From: Myxococcus xanthus
GTDB lineage: Bacteria; Myxococcota; Myxococcia; Myxococcales; Myxococcaceae
DNA: 64,000 bases
Assembly (NCBI RefSeq): GCF_013116825.1
Contig: NZ_JABFNS010000017.1
Coordinates: 1 to 64,000, forward strand
Direction: 5' to 3'
The notes below the pieces were generated by a model. That model saw only the letters and a program-made list of their open reading frames with translations. It made no database searches and was not told the DNA's origin. Positions 26,359 through 33,407 of the stretch are shown piece by piece; the first letter of the stretch is position 1; every line of letters starts with the position of its first letter. A program made the position numbers and the translations under genes.

Positions 26359-26829
26359 TTATTGAGCGGGCGTGGCGCCCACGCGCGGAGTCCCTGGACG
26401 CGGTGCCCCCACGCAGCTCCGCGCCTGAACCACCTGCGCGAGGTAGAAGCCCGCGAACATGGCGGGCACGAAGACAAGCAAGGGGAAGGCCCCGGTCGCC
26501 AGCGAGGTGAGCGCGGGACCGGGACAGTAGCCGCCCAGCCCCCAGCCCACGCCGAAGAGGGCCGAGCCCACGAGGAGCTTCGCGTCCGGCTTGCTGGCGG
26601 GGAACGCGGGGAACTTGGTGGCGAACAGGGGCTGCGCGCGCCGGTGGATGAGGGGCCGCAGCGCCGCGTGAACGGCGATGGCGCCTCCCATCACGAACGC
26701 GAGCCGGTAGTCCCAGTCGCCTGCGATGTCGAGGAAGCCGAGGACGTTGGCCGGGTCTGTCATGCCGGCGAGGCCCAAGCCGAGGGCGAAGATGATGCCG
26801 CTGAGGAACGCACTGAGGGAGGTACGCAT
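26359..26829 (-). CDS. pmpB: YeeE/YedE half-transporter, C-terminal half type
   Basis: The protein is 156 residues with four membrane helices (for example ASLSGIIFALGLGLAGM-like start and LLVGSALFGVGWGLGGYCPG). The conserved GVGWGLGGYCPGPAL carries the Cys used by YeeE/TsuA proteins to pass sulfur-containing anions along the pore. Full-length YeeE is about twice this size; PmpA and PmpB are the two halves as separate proteins. The upstream half ends 11 bases earlier on the same strand, so they form one two-subunit permease, probably for thiosulfate or a related sulfur species. Confidence 0.85.
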   Translation of the reverse strand: MRTSLSAFLSGIIFALGLGLAGMTDPANVLGFLDIAGDWDYRLAFVMGGAIAVHAALRPLIHRRAQPLFATKFPAFPASKPDAKLLVGSALFGVGWGLGGYCPGPALTSLATGAFPLLVFVPAMFAGFYLAQVVQARSCVGAPRPGTPRVGATPAQ

Positions 26830-26840
26830 GGGGACTTTCT

Positions 26841-27266
26841 CTAGAGGACGTGCCGGACCAGGAAGACGGTGAGGACACCGGTGGCCATGAAGGTGAGTGT
26901 GGCGGAGATGGAGCGGACCGAGCCCCGGCTGATGCCGCAGACGCCGTGCCCGCTGGTGCAGCCGTTGCCCAGCCGCGAGCCGAACCCCACCAGCAGTCCG
27001 GCCCCCACCAGCAGCCAGAGGCCGCCCGCGCTCGGGGTCGAGGGCGCCGGGAAGGAGCCGGGGCGCACCCAGGCGAGCAGCAGGCCCCCGGAGAGCAGCC
27101 CGGCGAAGAAGAGCACGCGCCAGGCCACGTCACCGCGTACGGGGGCCAGCAGAGAGCCCACCACGCCGCTGATGCCGGCGACCCGGCCGTTGGCCAGGAG
27201 CAACAGGGAGGCGCTCAGCCCGATGAGGGCCCCGCCCAGGAGAGGAAGGAGGATGGAGGAAGTCAT
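26841..27266 (-). CDS. pmpA: YeeE/YedE half-transporter, N-terminal half type
   Basis: The protein is 141 residues with four membrane helices. [19 protein letters not shown] holds the two cysteines typical of this half of YeeE/TsuA-type thiosulfate transporters. It is the first gene of the long minus-strand sulfur run and starts 28 bases from the repeated inverted-repeat element shared with the divergent persulfide dioxygenase gene. It needs PmpB as partner. Confidence 0.85.
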   Translation of the reverse strand: MTSSILLPLLGGALIGLSASLLLLANGRVAGISGVVGSLLAPVRGDVAWRVLFFAGLLSGGLLLAWVRPGSFPAPSTPSAGGLWLLVGAGLLVGFGSRLGNGCTSGHGVCGISRGSVRSISATLTFMATGVLTVFLVRHVL

Positions 27267-27294
27267 GTCGCGTGAGAGCCAGGCTCCAAAAAAA

Positions 27295-27339
27295 GGATTC
27301 AGCAGGGCCTGAGAACGGGATTCAGCAGGGCCTGAATCC
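27295..27339. promoter_or_regulatory. Repeated inverted-repeat operator between divergent sulfur units
   Basis: An 18-base sequence (GGATTCAGCAGGGCCTGA) occurs twice, at 27295-27312 and 27318-27335, with a 23-base period. The second copy is completed to a perfect inverted repeat: GGATTCAG, six bases, CTGAATCC (27318-27339). The first copy keeps only four bases of the right arm. The 23-base period places the two copies on nearly the same face of the helix, as for two cooperating dimers. It sits between pmpA (minus) and the persulfide dioxygenase (plus), so it may control both. Confidence 0.6.
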
Positions 27340-27380
27340 TTCTTCCACGCCCCGGGCTCTCATGGACAGGAGGCTTCGAC

Positions 27381-28082
27381 ATGATTTTCCGGCAGCTTTT
27401 CGATTCCGAGTCCTCGACGTACACGTACCTCATCGGCGACGAGACCACGCGCCAGGCGGTCCTCATCGACCCCGTGCTCGAGCAGGCCGACCGCGACCTT
27501 CAACTGGTCGCCGAGTTGGACCTCACCCTCACCCACGTCTTCGACACCCACGTCCACGCCGACCACATCACTGCGTCGGGCGTGCTGCGGGAGCGCACGC
27601 AGGCCACGGTGGTGGGGAGCGTGAACGGAGCCAGTTGCGCCAACGTCCAGGTCCGCCACGGGGACGAGGTGCGCGTCGGTCAGCTCGTCTTCCAGGTGCT
27701 CGCCACCCCGGGGCACACGGACGACAGCATCAGCTACCTGCTCGGCGACCGCGTCTTCACCGGGGATGCGCTGCTCGTGCGTGGCAACGGACGCACCGAC
27801 TTCCAGAACGGGAACGCGAGCCAGCTCTACGACAGCCTCACGCGCGTCCTCTTCGCCCTCCCCGATGAGACGCTCGTCTACCCCGGCCACGACTACAAGG
27901 GCCGCACGGTGACGAGCATCGCCGAGGAGAAGCGGCACAACCCTCGCGTGGCCGGCAAGAGCCGGGAGGAGTTCATCCACATCATGGAGAACCTCAACCT
28001 GCCCAAGCCCAAGCTGATTGACGCCGCCGTCCCGGCCAACCGCGCCTGTGGACACACGGCGCCCTCCCCACAGGGGGCCTGA
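27381..28082 (+). CDS. Persulfide dioxygenase (ETHE1/Blh-type metallo-beta-lactamase fold)
   Basis: The protein is 233 residues from ATG 27381 with an AGGAGG nine bases upstream. It has THVHADHITASG (metal-binding His/Asp cluster), TPGHTDDSISYLL, FTGDALLVRGNGRTDFQNGN (the RTDF block specific to sulfur dioxygenases) and LVYPGHDYKGRTVTSI. These enzymes use one iron and oxygen to turn glutathione persulfide into sulfite. It heads a plus-strand set with a rhodanese and a TauE/SafE permease, a standard sulfide-detoxification trio: oxidise persulfide, join sulfite and persulfide to thiosulfate, export the product. Confidence 0.92.
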   Translation: MIFRQLFDSESSTYTYLIGDETTRQAVLIDPVLEQADRDLQLVAELDLTLTHVFDTHVHADHITASGVLRERTQATVVGSVNGASCANVQVRHGDEVRVGQLVFQVLATPGHTDDSISYLLGDRVFTGDALLVRGNGRTDFQNGNASQLYDSLTRVLFALPDETLVYPGHDYKGRTVTSIAEEKRHNPRVAGKSREEFIHIMENLNLPKPKLIDAAVPANRACGHTAPSPQGA

Positions 28083-28113
28083 GTCCCCTGGCCACTTCGC
28101 TGGAGTCCCGACC

Positions 28114-28443
28114 ATGACGACACACCCCCCCTATCAGGACATCACGCCCTCGCAGATCGACACGCTCGGCCCCGAGGTGCGGCGCATCGACGTGCGCGAA
28201 CCGGACGAGTACACCGGCCCCCTGGGCCACCTGCCCGGAACCGAGCTCGTCCCCCTGGGCACGCTCGAGGCCGCCGCCAGCGCGTGGCCGCGCGAGGCGC
28301 CGCTGCTGCTCATCTGCCGCTCAGGCGGGCGCTCCGCGCAGGCGGCGCGGCTGCTCGCCCATGGCGGCTTCAAACACCTCTTCAACCTGGCGGGCGGGAT
28401 GCTCGCCGTGCGCGAACCGCTCGTGCCGCGGCCCCAAGGCTGA
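28114..28443 (+). CDS. Single-domain cytoplasmic rhodanese
   Basis: The protein is 109 residues from ATG 28114. RRIDVREPDEYTGPLGHLPG, the active loop LLICRSGGRSAQAARLLA with catalytic Cys, and FKHLFNLAGGMLAV give a complete rhodanese fold with no signal peptide. It lies 31 bases after the persulfide dioxygenase. With that enzyme it can use sulfite and persulfide to form thiosulfate. The second rhodanese of this island (24466-24822) is membrane-anchored, so the two probably serve different compartments. Confidence 0.9.
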   Translation: MTTHPPYQDITPSQIDTLGPEVRRIDVREPDEYTGPLGHLPGTELVPLGTLEAAASAWPREAPLLLICRSGGRSAQAARLLAHGGFKHLFNLAGGMLAVREPLVPRPQG

Positions 28444-28469
28444 GCGCGCGTCGCAACAGGACGGACACC

Positions 28470-29264
28470 ATGCCCCTTCTCGGCTTCTCGCTCGCGGCGC
28501 TCATGGGCCTGTCGCTCGGCCTGCTCGGCGGCGGTGGCTCCATCATCACCGTCCCCATCCTCGTGTACGTCCTGGGCTTCGGGGCCAAGGAGTCCATCGC
28601 CATGGGATTGGCCGTGGTGGGCGTCACCAGCCTCTTCGGCGCGGCGAGCCACTGGCGCAAGGGCAACGTCCAGTGGAAGGCGGCCCTCGTCTTTGGGGCG
28701 GTGGCCATGGCGGGCACCTACGCAGGGGCGCGCCTGTCCGCGCTCATCTCCGGGACGACGCAGTTGCTGCTCTTCGCCACGGTGATGCTCATCTCCGCCG
28801 TCTTCATGTTCCGCAATGGCCGGAAGGACTCCGCACAGGCGCCCGAGCCCCGGAAGGCGTCCTTCCCCCTCATGGCCCTGGCCGCCCTCGGGGTGGGGGG
28901 CCTCACCGGCCTGGTCGGCGTGGGCGGCGGCTTCCTCATCGTCCCGGCGCTGGTGCTGCTGGTGGGCCTGCCCATGAAGCAGGCGGTGGGCACCAGCCTG
29001 CTCGTCATCGCCTTCAACTCCCTCGTGGGCTTCGCCGGCTACCTCGGCCACGTCGAGGTGCCCTGGGTCTCCCTTGGCATCTTCACGGCCATCGCCGTGG
29101 TGGGCATCCTGCTGGGCACCTGGGCGTCCCACTTCGTCTCCCAGGCGACGCTCAAGGCAGCCTTCTCCGGCTTCCTCGTCGTGATGGGCATCTTCATCTT
29201 CTTCAAGAACCGGGAAGCGTTGGGGCTGGGGGGCGGCGCCACCACGACGCAGAATGCCCACTGA
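28470..29264 (+). CDS. TauE/SafE family sulfite/organosulfonate permease
   Basis: The protein is 264 residues with about eight membrane helices. The two family repeats are visible: LSLGLLGGGGSIITVPILVY near the N-terminus and GLTGLVGVGGGFLIVPALVL near the middle. Members move sulfite, sulfoacetate or thiosulfate across the inner membrane. Being third in the persulfide dioxygenase-rhodanese unit (27-base gap), it most likely exports sulfite or thiosulfate made by those enzymes. Confidence 0.9.
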   Translation: MPLLGFSLAALMGLSLGLLGGGGSIITVPILVYVLGFGAKESIAMGLAVVGVTSLFGAASHWRKGNVQWKAALVFGAVAMAGTYAGARLSALISGTTQLLLFATVMLISAVFMFRNGRKDSAQAPEPRKASFPLMALAALGVGGLTGLVGVGGGFLIVPALVLLVGLPMKQAVGTSLLVIAFNSLVGFAGYLGHVEVPWVSLGIFTAIAVVGILLGTWASHFVSQATLKAAFSGFLVVMGIFIFFKNREALGLGGGATTTQNAH

Positions 29265-29292
29265 CGTCACGCAGAACTCCAGGAGGAACACC

Positions 29293-29916
29293 ATGGCCGA
29301 GCAGCCCCCCGACGCAGCCGCTCAATGGGACGCACGCTTCAGTCACCCGGCGTATGTCTATGGCACCCAGCCCAACGACTTCCTCGTGGAGATGGCCTCG
29401 CGCCTCCCTCCCGGCGGGCGCGTGCTGAGCCTTGGTGAGGGCGAGGGCCGCAACGCCGTCTACCTCGCCTCCCTGGGCCACGCCGTCACCGCCGTGGACG
29501 CGTCGAGCGTGGGACTCCAGAAGGCGAAGCGGCTGGCAGACGAGCGCGGCGTCAACATCGAGACGCGCGTCAGCGACCTGACGCACTTCACCTTCGAACC
29601 GGAGGCGTGGGACGCGGCCATCGTCATCTTCTGTCACCTGCCCCCCGCATTGCGGCGACGGGTGCATGGCGCGTTGGTACAGAGCCTCCGCCCCGGTGGA
29701 CTGGTCCTCCTCGAAGCGTACACGCCCGCTCAGCTGGCCTTCCGCACGGGCGGTCCGCCTGTCGAGGAGCTCCTCTACACGGCGGAAGCCCTGCGCGAGG
29801 ACTTCGCGGGGCTGGAGCTGCCCGTGCTCCGTGAGCTGACGCGCGAGGTCCGCGAAGGGACACTGCACACCGGAAGGGCTGCCGTGGTGCAGCTCGTCGG
29901 ACGCAAGGCGACGTGA
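29293..29916 (+). CDS. Class I SAM-dependent methyltransferase (TehB-like)
   Basis: The protein is 207 residues. ATG 29293 is chosen over 29254 because a full AGGAGG stands six bases before it and the upstream start lies inside the permease gene. Rossmann motifs are clear: RVLSLGEGEGRNAVYLASLG (SAM-binding motif I), AVTAVDASSVGLQKAKRLA, DAAIVIFCHLPP and LRPGGLVLLEAY. The group includes TehB and thiopurine or thiol methyltransferases. As fourth gene of the sulfide-detoxification unit it may methylate a thiol or a chalcogen compound; substrate unknown. Confidence 0.85.
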   Translation: MAEQPPDAAAQWDARFSHPAYVYGTQPNDFLVEMASRLPPGGRVLSLGEGEGRNAVYLASLGHAVTAVDASSVGLQKAKRLADERGVNIETRVSDLTHFTFEPEAWDAAIVIFCHLPPALRRRVHGALVQSLRPGGLVLLEAYTPAQLAFRTGGPPVEELLYTAEALREDFAGLELPVLRELTREVREGTLHTGRAAVVQLVGRKAT

Positions 29917-30066
29917 GCCCGGACCTGCACGGGCGGAGTACACCAGCTCCAGCGCCGTGTCCGCCCTCGTCACAGACCTGCTGAAATCAAACCTGGGCAC
30001 CGAAGCATGATGCCTCCAGGGAGCGTTCCTCCCTGCCCCTCCTCGACCCACACACACGATTCGGGA

Positions 30067-30204
30067 CTTGCCCCCCCTTGGGTGCCTGCGTGCACGCAGC
30101 GCACGCAGGCCGCCCGAACGTAGCCGTGCAGCCCACTTACTCACTGCGGCCTCGGACACCCCAAACTCACGTGCGACGCGAACCTGCGGAACGCTGACGT
30201 AAGG
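30067..30204 (-). pseudogene. IS630-type transposase N-terminal fragment
   Basis: On the minus strand about 46 codons give VPQVRVAREFGVSEAAVSKW followed by AARLRSGGLRALRARRHP, the helix-turn-helix and basic turn that open IS630-family transposases. The preceding start region lies in another frame and the DDE catalytic domain is absent, so this is a remnant. Confidence 0.5.
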
Positions 30205-30283
30205 CCGCCGCCATGCGGTGCTCCGGGGCCATGGACCTGGAGAAGACGGCAGAGGAGGAGAGAGGGCGGAGGCGAAGCAGACG

Positions 30284-30476
30284 GAGGGGCGCGGGCCGAG
30301 GGCCTGCTTCACGCGGGCATTCAAGGCGCGGGTGGGGGGACGGCATCCTGGGCCGAGCGGCCCAGGGCGCCAGCCGGTCCATGGTGGCGACCGAGCTGGG
30401 CTTGAGCGACAAAACGATGGGGCGCTGGTGCAGGAAGGCCAGCAGGGCCCGCACCTTCCACGCTATCGCGGTGGAC
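30284..30476 (+). pseudogene. IS3/IS66-type transposase helix-turn-helix fragment, frameshifted
   Basis: On the plus strand ACFTRAFKARV (30284-30334) and, one frame over, GASRSMVATELGLSDKTMGR then WCRKASRARTFHAIAVD (30345-30476) together resemble the small DNA-binding ORF of IS3/IS66 elements. The frame break and lack of any downstream transposase domain show it is dead. Confidence 0.4.
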
Positions 30477-30563
30477 GCACCTGCTGCCTCCTCGCGCGCC
30501 GTCTCGAGATTCCGACTGCGTCGTGCGCCGTTCAGCGCGATTCGTACGAACGCGATTGCGTTT

Positions 30564-30599
30564 AATTAACCATGTGGTTAATTTCCCATTTGGTTAATT
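30564..30599. promoter_or_regulatory. ArsR-type operator with three TGGTTAATT half-sites
   Basis: AATTAACCA and TGGTTAATT form a perfect 9-bp inverted repeat with a two-base spacer (30564-30583). A third TGGTTAATT follows at 30591-30599, 16 bases on. The element ends five bases before the ArsR start codon, where a bound repressor would block its own transcription. The AT-rich block stands out sharply from the GC-rich surroundings. Confidence 0.7.
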
Positions 30600-30604
30600 A
30601 CGCC

Positions 30605-30979
30605 ATGCCGCTCGACCCACTCAGCGCCACCTTTGCCGCACTCGCCGACCCGACCCGGCGCGCGATCCTCGCGCGGCTCTCGAAGGGTGAAGCCTCCGTC
30701 ACGGAGCTCGCGCAGCCTTTCGAAATGAGCCTCCCTGCCGTGACGAAGCACCTCAAGGTGCTCGAGCGTGCGGGGCTGATTACGCGGAGCCGCGAAGCGC
30801 AGTGGCGGCCTTGCCGACTCGCACCGAAGCCGTTGAAGGACGCGAACGCCTGGCTCGAGCACTACCGCGAATTCTGGGAGGGCAGCTTCGACCGGCTCGA
30901 GGACTACCTCGCTGACCTCCAAGGGCAGAAGCGCCCGGCGCGCGCCCGCAAAGCTCCAACCCCGAAGAAGCCCAAATGA
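30605..30979 (+). CDS. ArsR/SdpR-family winged-helix repressor
   Basis: The protein is 124 residues from ATG 30605. An upstream ATG at 30572 lies inside the operator palindrome and is unlikely. LSATFAALADPTRRAILARL, VTELAQPFEMSLPAVTKHL (recognition helix) and KVLERAGLITRSREAQWRPC are the typical winged helix of the group paired with SRPBCC proteins. It lacks the metal-binding Cys of arsenic sensors. The C-terminus is Lys/Arg/Pro-rich. The next gene starts next to its stop, giving a two-gene autoregulated unit. Confidence 0.88.
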   Translation: MPLDPLSATFAALADPTRRAILARLSKGEASVTELAQPFEMSLPAVTKHLKVLERAGLITRSREAQWRPCRLAPKPLKDANAWLEHYREFWEGSFDRLEDYLADLQGQKRPARARKAPTPKKPK

Positions 30980-30990
30980 GGAGCACACAC

Positions 30991-31458
30991 ATGAATGCAG
31001 CGCTCGACCTCAACGAACTCGCGAAGCGGCAGCTGGAAATCTCGCGGCTGATCAGCGCCCCGCGCGCGCTGGTCTTTCAGGCGTTCACCGACGCGAAGAT
31101 GATCTCCAACTGGTGGGGGCCGGACGGCTTCCGAACGACGACGGTGAGCAAAGATGTGCGTCCGGGTGGCGCGTGGAAGTTCACCATGCACGGGCCTGAT
31201 GGCACCGACTTCCCGAACCACATCGTCTACACGAAGGTAGTCCCCAACGAGCGGCTCGAGTGGGAGCACGGTTCGAAGGAGGGCGAGGTGATGTTCAAGG
31301 CAGTCGTCACCTTCAAGGATGAAGCGGGAAAGACGCGCGTCACGTTGCAGCACACGATGCCCACCGTCGAAGCGCGCGAACAGGCGGCGAAGTACGCAAT
31401 CGAAGGTGGCAATCAGACGCTCGCGCGACTCGAGCAGCACCTCGCGACGCAGCAGTAG
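30991..31458 (+). CDS. SRPBCC/AHSA1-family ligand-binding protein
   Basis: The protein is 155 residues from ATG 30991, preceded by GAGGAG; a start at 30976 overlapping the ArsR stop is also possible. LEISRLISAPRALVFQAFTD, ISNWWGPDGFRTTT, GGAWKFTMHGPDG and RVTLQHTMPTVEAREQA are classic activator-of-Hsp90-homologue (AHSA1) START-like features. It has a hydrophobic cavity fold without known catalysis. Such proteins are usually cotranscribed with this kind of ArsR repressor; ligand unknown. Confidence 0.88.
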   Translation: MNAALDLNELAKRQLEISRLISAPRALVFQAFTDAKMISNWWGPDGFRTTTVSKDVRPGGAWKFTMHGPDGTDFPNHIVYTKVVPNERLEWEHGSKEGEVMFKAVVTFKDEAGKTRVTLQHTMPTVEAREQAAKYAIEGGNQTLARLEQHLATQQ

Positions 31459-31723
31459 TTGCTCGTCGCTACGGCACCGTGTACGCGAGTGCCCACGTCT
31501 GCGCGGCTTCGGACTCAGCGAACTCTGCATGGGGAGTGGGCTTGGCCCGGTTCGGTGGACAGGTTGAGCTTGGCCCAGTTCCTCCAGTTGAGCGCCTCGA
31601 AGGTGCACTTCGGCAGCCGGAAGGCGCGGACATAGGGGAGCGCCGCCTCGAGGGCAGTCCGGGCGAGGCGGAAAATGAAGGGCACCCCGTTGTCGAGCAC
31701 GATGGGTCTGCCGGTGCGCTTCG
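31459..31723. other. Non-coding stretch
   Basis: No convincing gene. Short open frames on both strands have no recognisable domain or ribosome site. It separates the ArsR/SRPBCC unit from a helicase fragment. Confidence 0.4.
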
Positions 31724-31951
31724 CCACACCCCGAGGCGTACGTTCATCACATCGGCCGGGCGGGACGCGCGGGGCGGCGTGGGCTGACCGCGTCGGACGT
31801 GGGCAAGCTCGAGTTCCACGACCGCCACGCCTTCGTCGCGGTCTCCAAGCGCGTCGCGAAGATGGCCCTTCCGCGATTGAGCGAGGGACACAAGCACCGC
31901 ATCGAGCGCGTGCGACAGTCGCCTCCTCCCCTCCGGATTCTCAAAGTATGA
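31724..31951 (+). pseudogene. DEAD-box RNA helicase (DbpA-like) remnant with internal deletion
   Basis: Seventy-five codons without a start. PHPEAYVHHIGRAGRAGRR matches helicase motif VI (PExYVHRIGRTGRAG). It runs straight into LTASDVGKLEFHDRHAFVAV and SKRVAKMALPRL, which resemble the RNA-binding domain at the end of DbpA-like helicases, then a stop. In intact enzymes about 50-100 residues separate these blocks, so both the front of the gene and an in-frame internal piece have been lost. Confidence 0.6.
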
Positions 31952-32115
31952 AATCGTCCGAGTAATATGTTTCGCGTGAATCAACTCGCCGTATGCGCGG
32001 TCCCAGGGGGGCCGATGGCGCTCGCGAGTGCTCGTCGGCATTTTCGCACTGCTGGGGCCGCGAGTTCAGGGCCGCAGCTCGCGAGAACAAACCCTCGCAT
32101 CAAAGGACTCATCCT

Positions 32116-32715
32116 GTGAATACGTCGTTCATGCGTTGGCCGTGCGCGATTGTTGGACTCTCCCTCGGGGCCCTTCTCGTTGCTTGTGGCGGTGACTCGG
32201 AGCCGTCCAATCCGAACGGAGATGGAGACGGAAACGGAAATGGAAATGGAGGAGGCGGGACTGACACGGAAACGACTGTGAATGGCAGACCCGCGAGCGA
32301 GTACTTCGCACAGTTCGCCTATGAGAAATACGCTGGCGCCCCGGGGGGCGCGGCTGAGTTCCCCGCCCAGCGGGATGGCATCAACCTGTTCGCCGCGACC
32401 GCCTTCCTGAAGCAAGACAAGAGCTTCATCCTCTACTACGCCGAGGGCGAAGGGACTGTGCGTTCCAATGGCTACACCGCCGAGATTCCTCTCTCCCGCA
32501 TGTTCAAACGCACCGGCGTCTGGAGTGTCAGTGGAGGCTCGTTGAAGCTTGGCGACCTGATGACCTGCCAAGGCCTCATGGTAGACGGCAACGACGCGCT
32601 TCGCTGCACGTTGGACCGGACCATCGGTTATGCGGACGCAGTGGGGAAGAGCGCGACGTTCACGCGCTCGACCAACTCGTCGCCGAATGACAGGCAGTGG
32701 GCCGACTACAAGTGA
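32116..32715 (+). CDS. Small lipoprotein with Gly/Asn/Asp linker
   Basis: The protein is 199 residues from GTG 32116, which has AAAGGA eight bases upstream; ATG 32131 is the alternative. MRWPCAIVGLSLGALLVAC is a lipoprotein signal with lipobox LVAC. A low-complexity linker follows (about residues 35-50, built from GDGDGNGNGN and GGGG), then a ~140-residue domain with FFAQFAYEKYAG-like, FILYYAEGEGTVRSNGYT and VWSVSGGSLKLGDLMTC segments that looks beta-rich. I do not recognise the family. It is probably exposed on the outer membrane. Confidence 0.78.
   Translation: MNTSFMRWPCAIVGLSLGALLVACGGDSEPSNPNGDGDGNGNGNGGGGTDTETTVNGRPASEYFAQFAYEKYAGAPGGAAEFPAQRDGINLFAATAFLKQDKSFILYYAEGEGTVRSNGYTAEIPLSRMFKRTGVWSVSGGSLKLGDLMTCQGLMVDGNDALRCTLDRTIGYADAVGKSATFTRSTNSSPNDRQWADYK
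32218..32263 (+). repeat. Purine-rich six-base microsatellite in lipoprotein linker
   Basis: Imperfect repeats of GGAGAT, GGAGAC, GGAAAC and GGAAAT encode the Gly/Asp/Asn linker. Slippage here would change linker length in steps of two residues without shifting the frame. Confidence 0.55.
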
Positions 32716-32946
32716 CGAGGGCTGGAGCGGAGGATCCGAGGAGTGCCGCTGAAGGGGGCCGCCGGAGCAGTGAGCCAAGCGGGTGGAGAAGCCGCTCGGC
32801 CCCATGGGGCACAACGCCGGCCCCTCCCGCGTCGCTCACGTAGGCCAGCACTCGCCGCCTGCCGCCACACCTCACGCAGGCGAACACGCCGAAGTCGAAC
32901 GTCCTCCGGCCTGGCTGAAGCAACGCCCGAGCGCTGATCGTGGCGG

Positions 32947-32986
32947 AAAAAGGAAAAGGGCTGGCTGCCCGAAGCAACCAGCCCTT
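32947..32986 (-). terminator. Rho-independent terminator of the tRNA-Thr gene
   Basis: On the minus strand a perfect 9-bp stem (AAGGGCTGG and CCAGCCCTT, at 32978-32986 and 32956-32964) is followed by TTTTCCTTTTT. It starts 13 bases after the end of the tRNA. Confidence 0.8.
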
Positions 32987-32998
32987 CTCTCTTCTTGG

Positions 32999-33070
32999 AG
33001 CCGACACCCAGGATTGAACTGGGGACCTACTGATTACGAATCAGTTGCTCTGCCGCTGAGCTATGTCGGC
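32999..33070 (-). tRNA. tRNA-Thr (anticodon CGT)
   Basis: The 72-base minus-strand sequence folds as a full cloverleaf. The acceptor stem is GCCGACA with TGTCGGC, the D stem GCTC with GAGC, the anticodon stem ACTGA with TCAGT around loop TTCGTAA, and the T arm CCCAG TTCAATC CTGGG. The anticodon CGT reads ACG (Thr). CCA is not encoded; the discriminator base is T and the following bases are CC then A-poor sequence. A terminator lies directly downstream. Confidence 0.95.
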
Positions 33071-33407
33071 GCGACAGGTGCGCGGGGAGTACCATGGTGG
33101 CGCATGTCCGGCAAGCAGAAATGAAGGCGGGTGCTCACCCTCCCCTCCACCCCGCCCGTTTTCCGCGCGCCCGCATCGTTGGTTTTCCAACCATCCCCAC
33201 GATTGACCACCCTGACACGGATGACACACCGCGTCTGTCGCAGCTGACACATCGCGTTGACATAAGTGCCCGTTATCGCTCCAGATTCTTGAGAGAGGAC
33301 GGGTGCTTGGCGCGGTTGAAGTCTCTGAGCGCCTATGTACATAAGGGCCCCGCTACCCCCACGTGCCTCGCCCACGAGCGGCGACGCGACAAGGAGCATC
33401 TCCCGTC
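33071..33407. promoter_or_regulatory. Leader and promoter region of the glutamate dehydrogenase gene
   Basis: No gene. A consensus-like TTGACA occurs at 33257-33262 with a poor -10 (CAGATT at 33282). A weaker pair TTGAAG (33316-33321) and ACATAA (33339-33344) has ideal 17-base spacing and lies 64 bases before the start codon. The 10-base palindrome TATGTACATA overlaps the second -10. Confidence 0.35.

Larger units (their letters stand above)
29917..30563. other. Gene-poor stretch with transposase debris
   Basis: About 650 bases with no intact gene. The middle holds fragments of two unrelated transposases on opposite strands (listed separately). Repeats such as GTGCGTGCACGCAGC near 30090 are short and not clearly terminal inverted repeats. 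It marks the right edge of the sulfur island and looks like an old insertion site. Confidence 0.55.

Noticed and set aside
27295-27345. The GGATTCAG/CTGAATCC hairpin followed by TTCTT as a terminator
   Set aside because: No plus-strand gene lies upstream to terminate; the region is between divergent starts, and the motif is repeated, which fits an operator better.
30060-30120. Short GCGTGCACGC-type repeats as ends of an insertion sequence
   Set aside because: No matching partner at the other side of the transposase fragments.
31515-31727. A 70-residue minus-strand open frame beside the helicase remnant
   Set aside because: No start signal or family resemblance; may be debris but cannot be supported.
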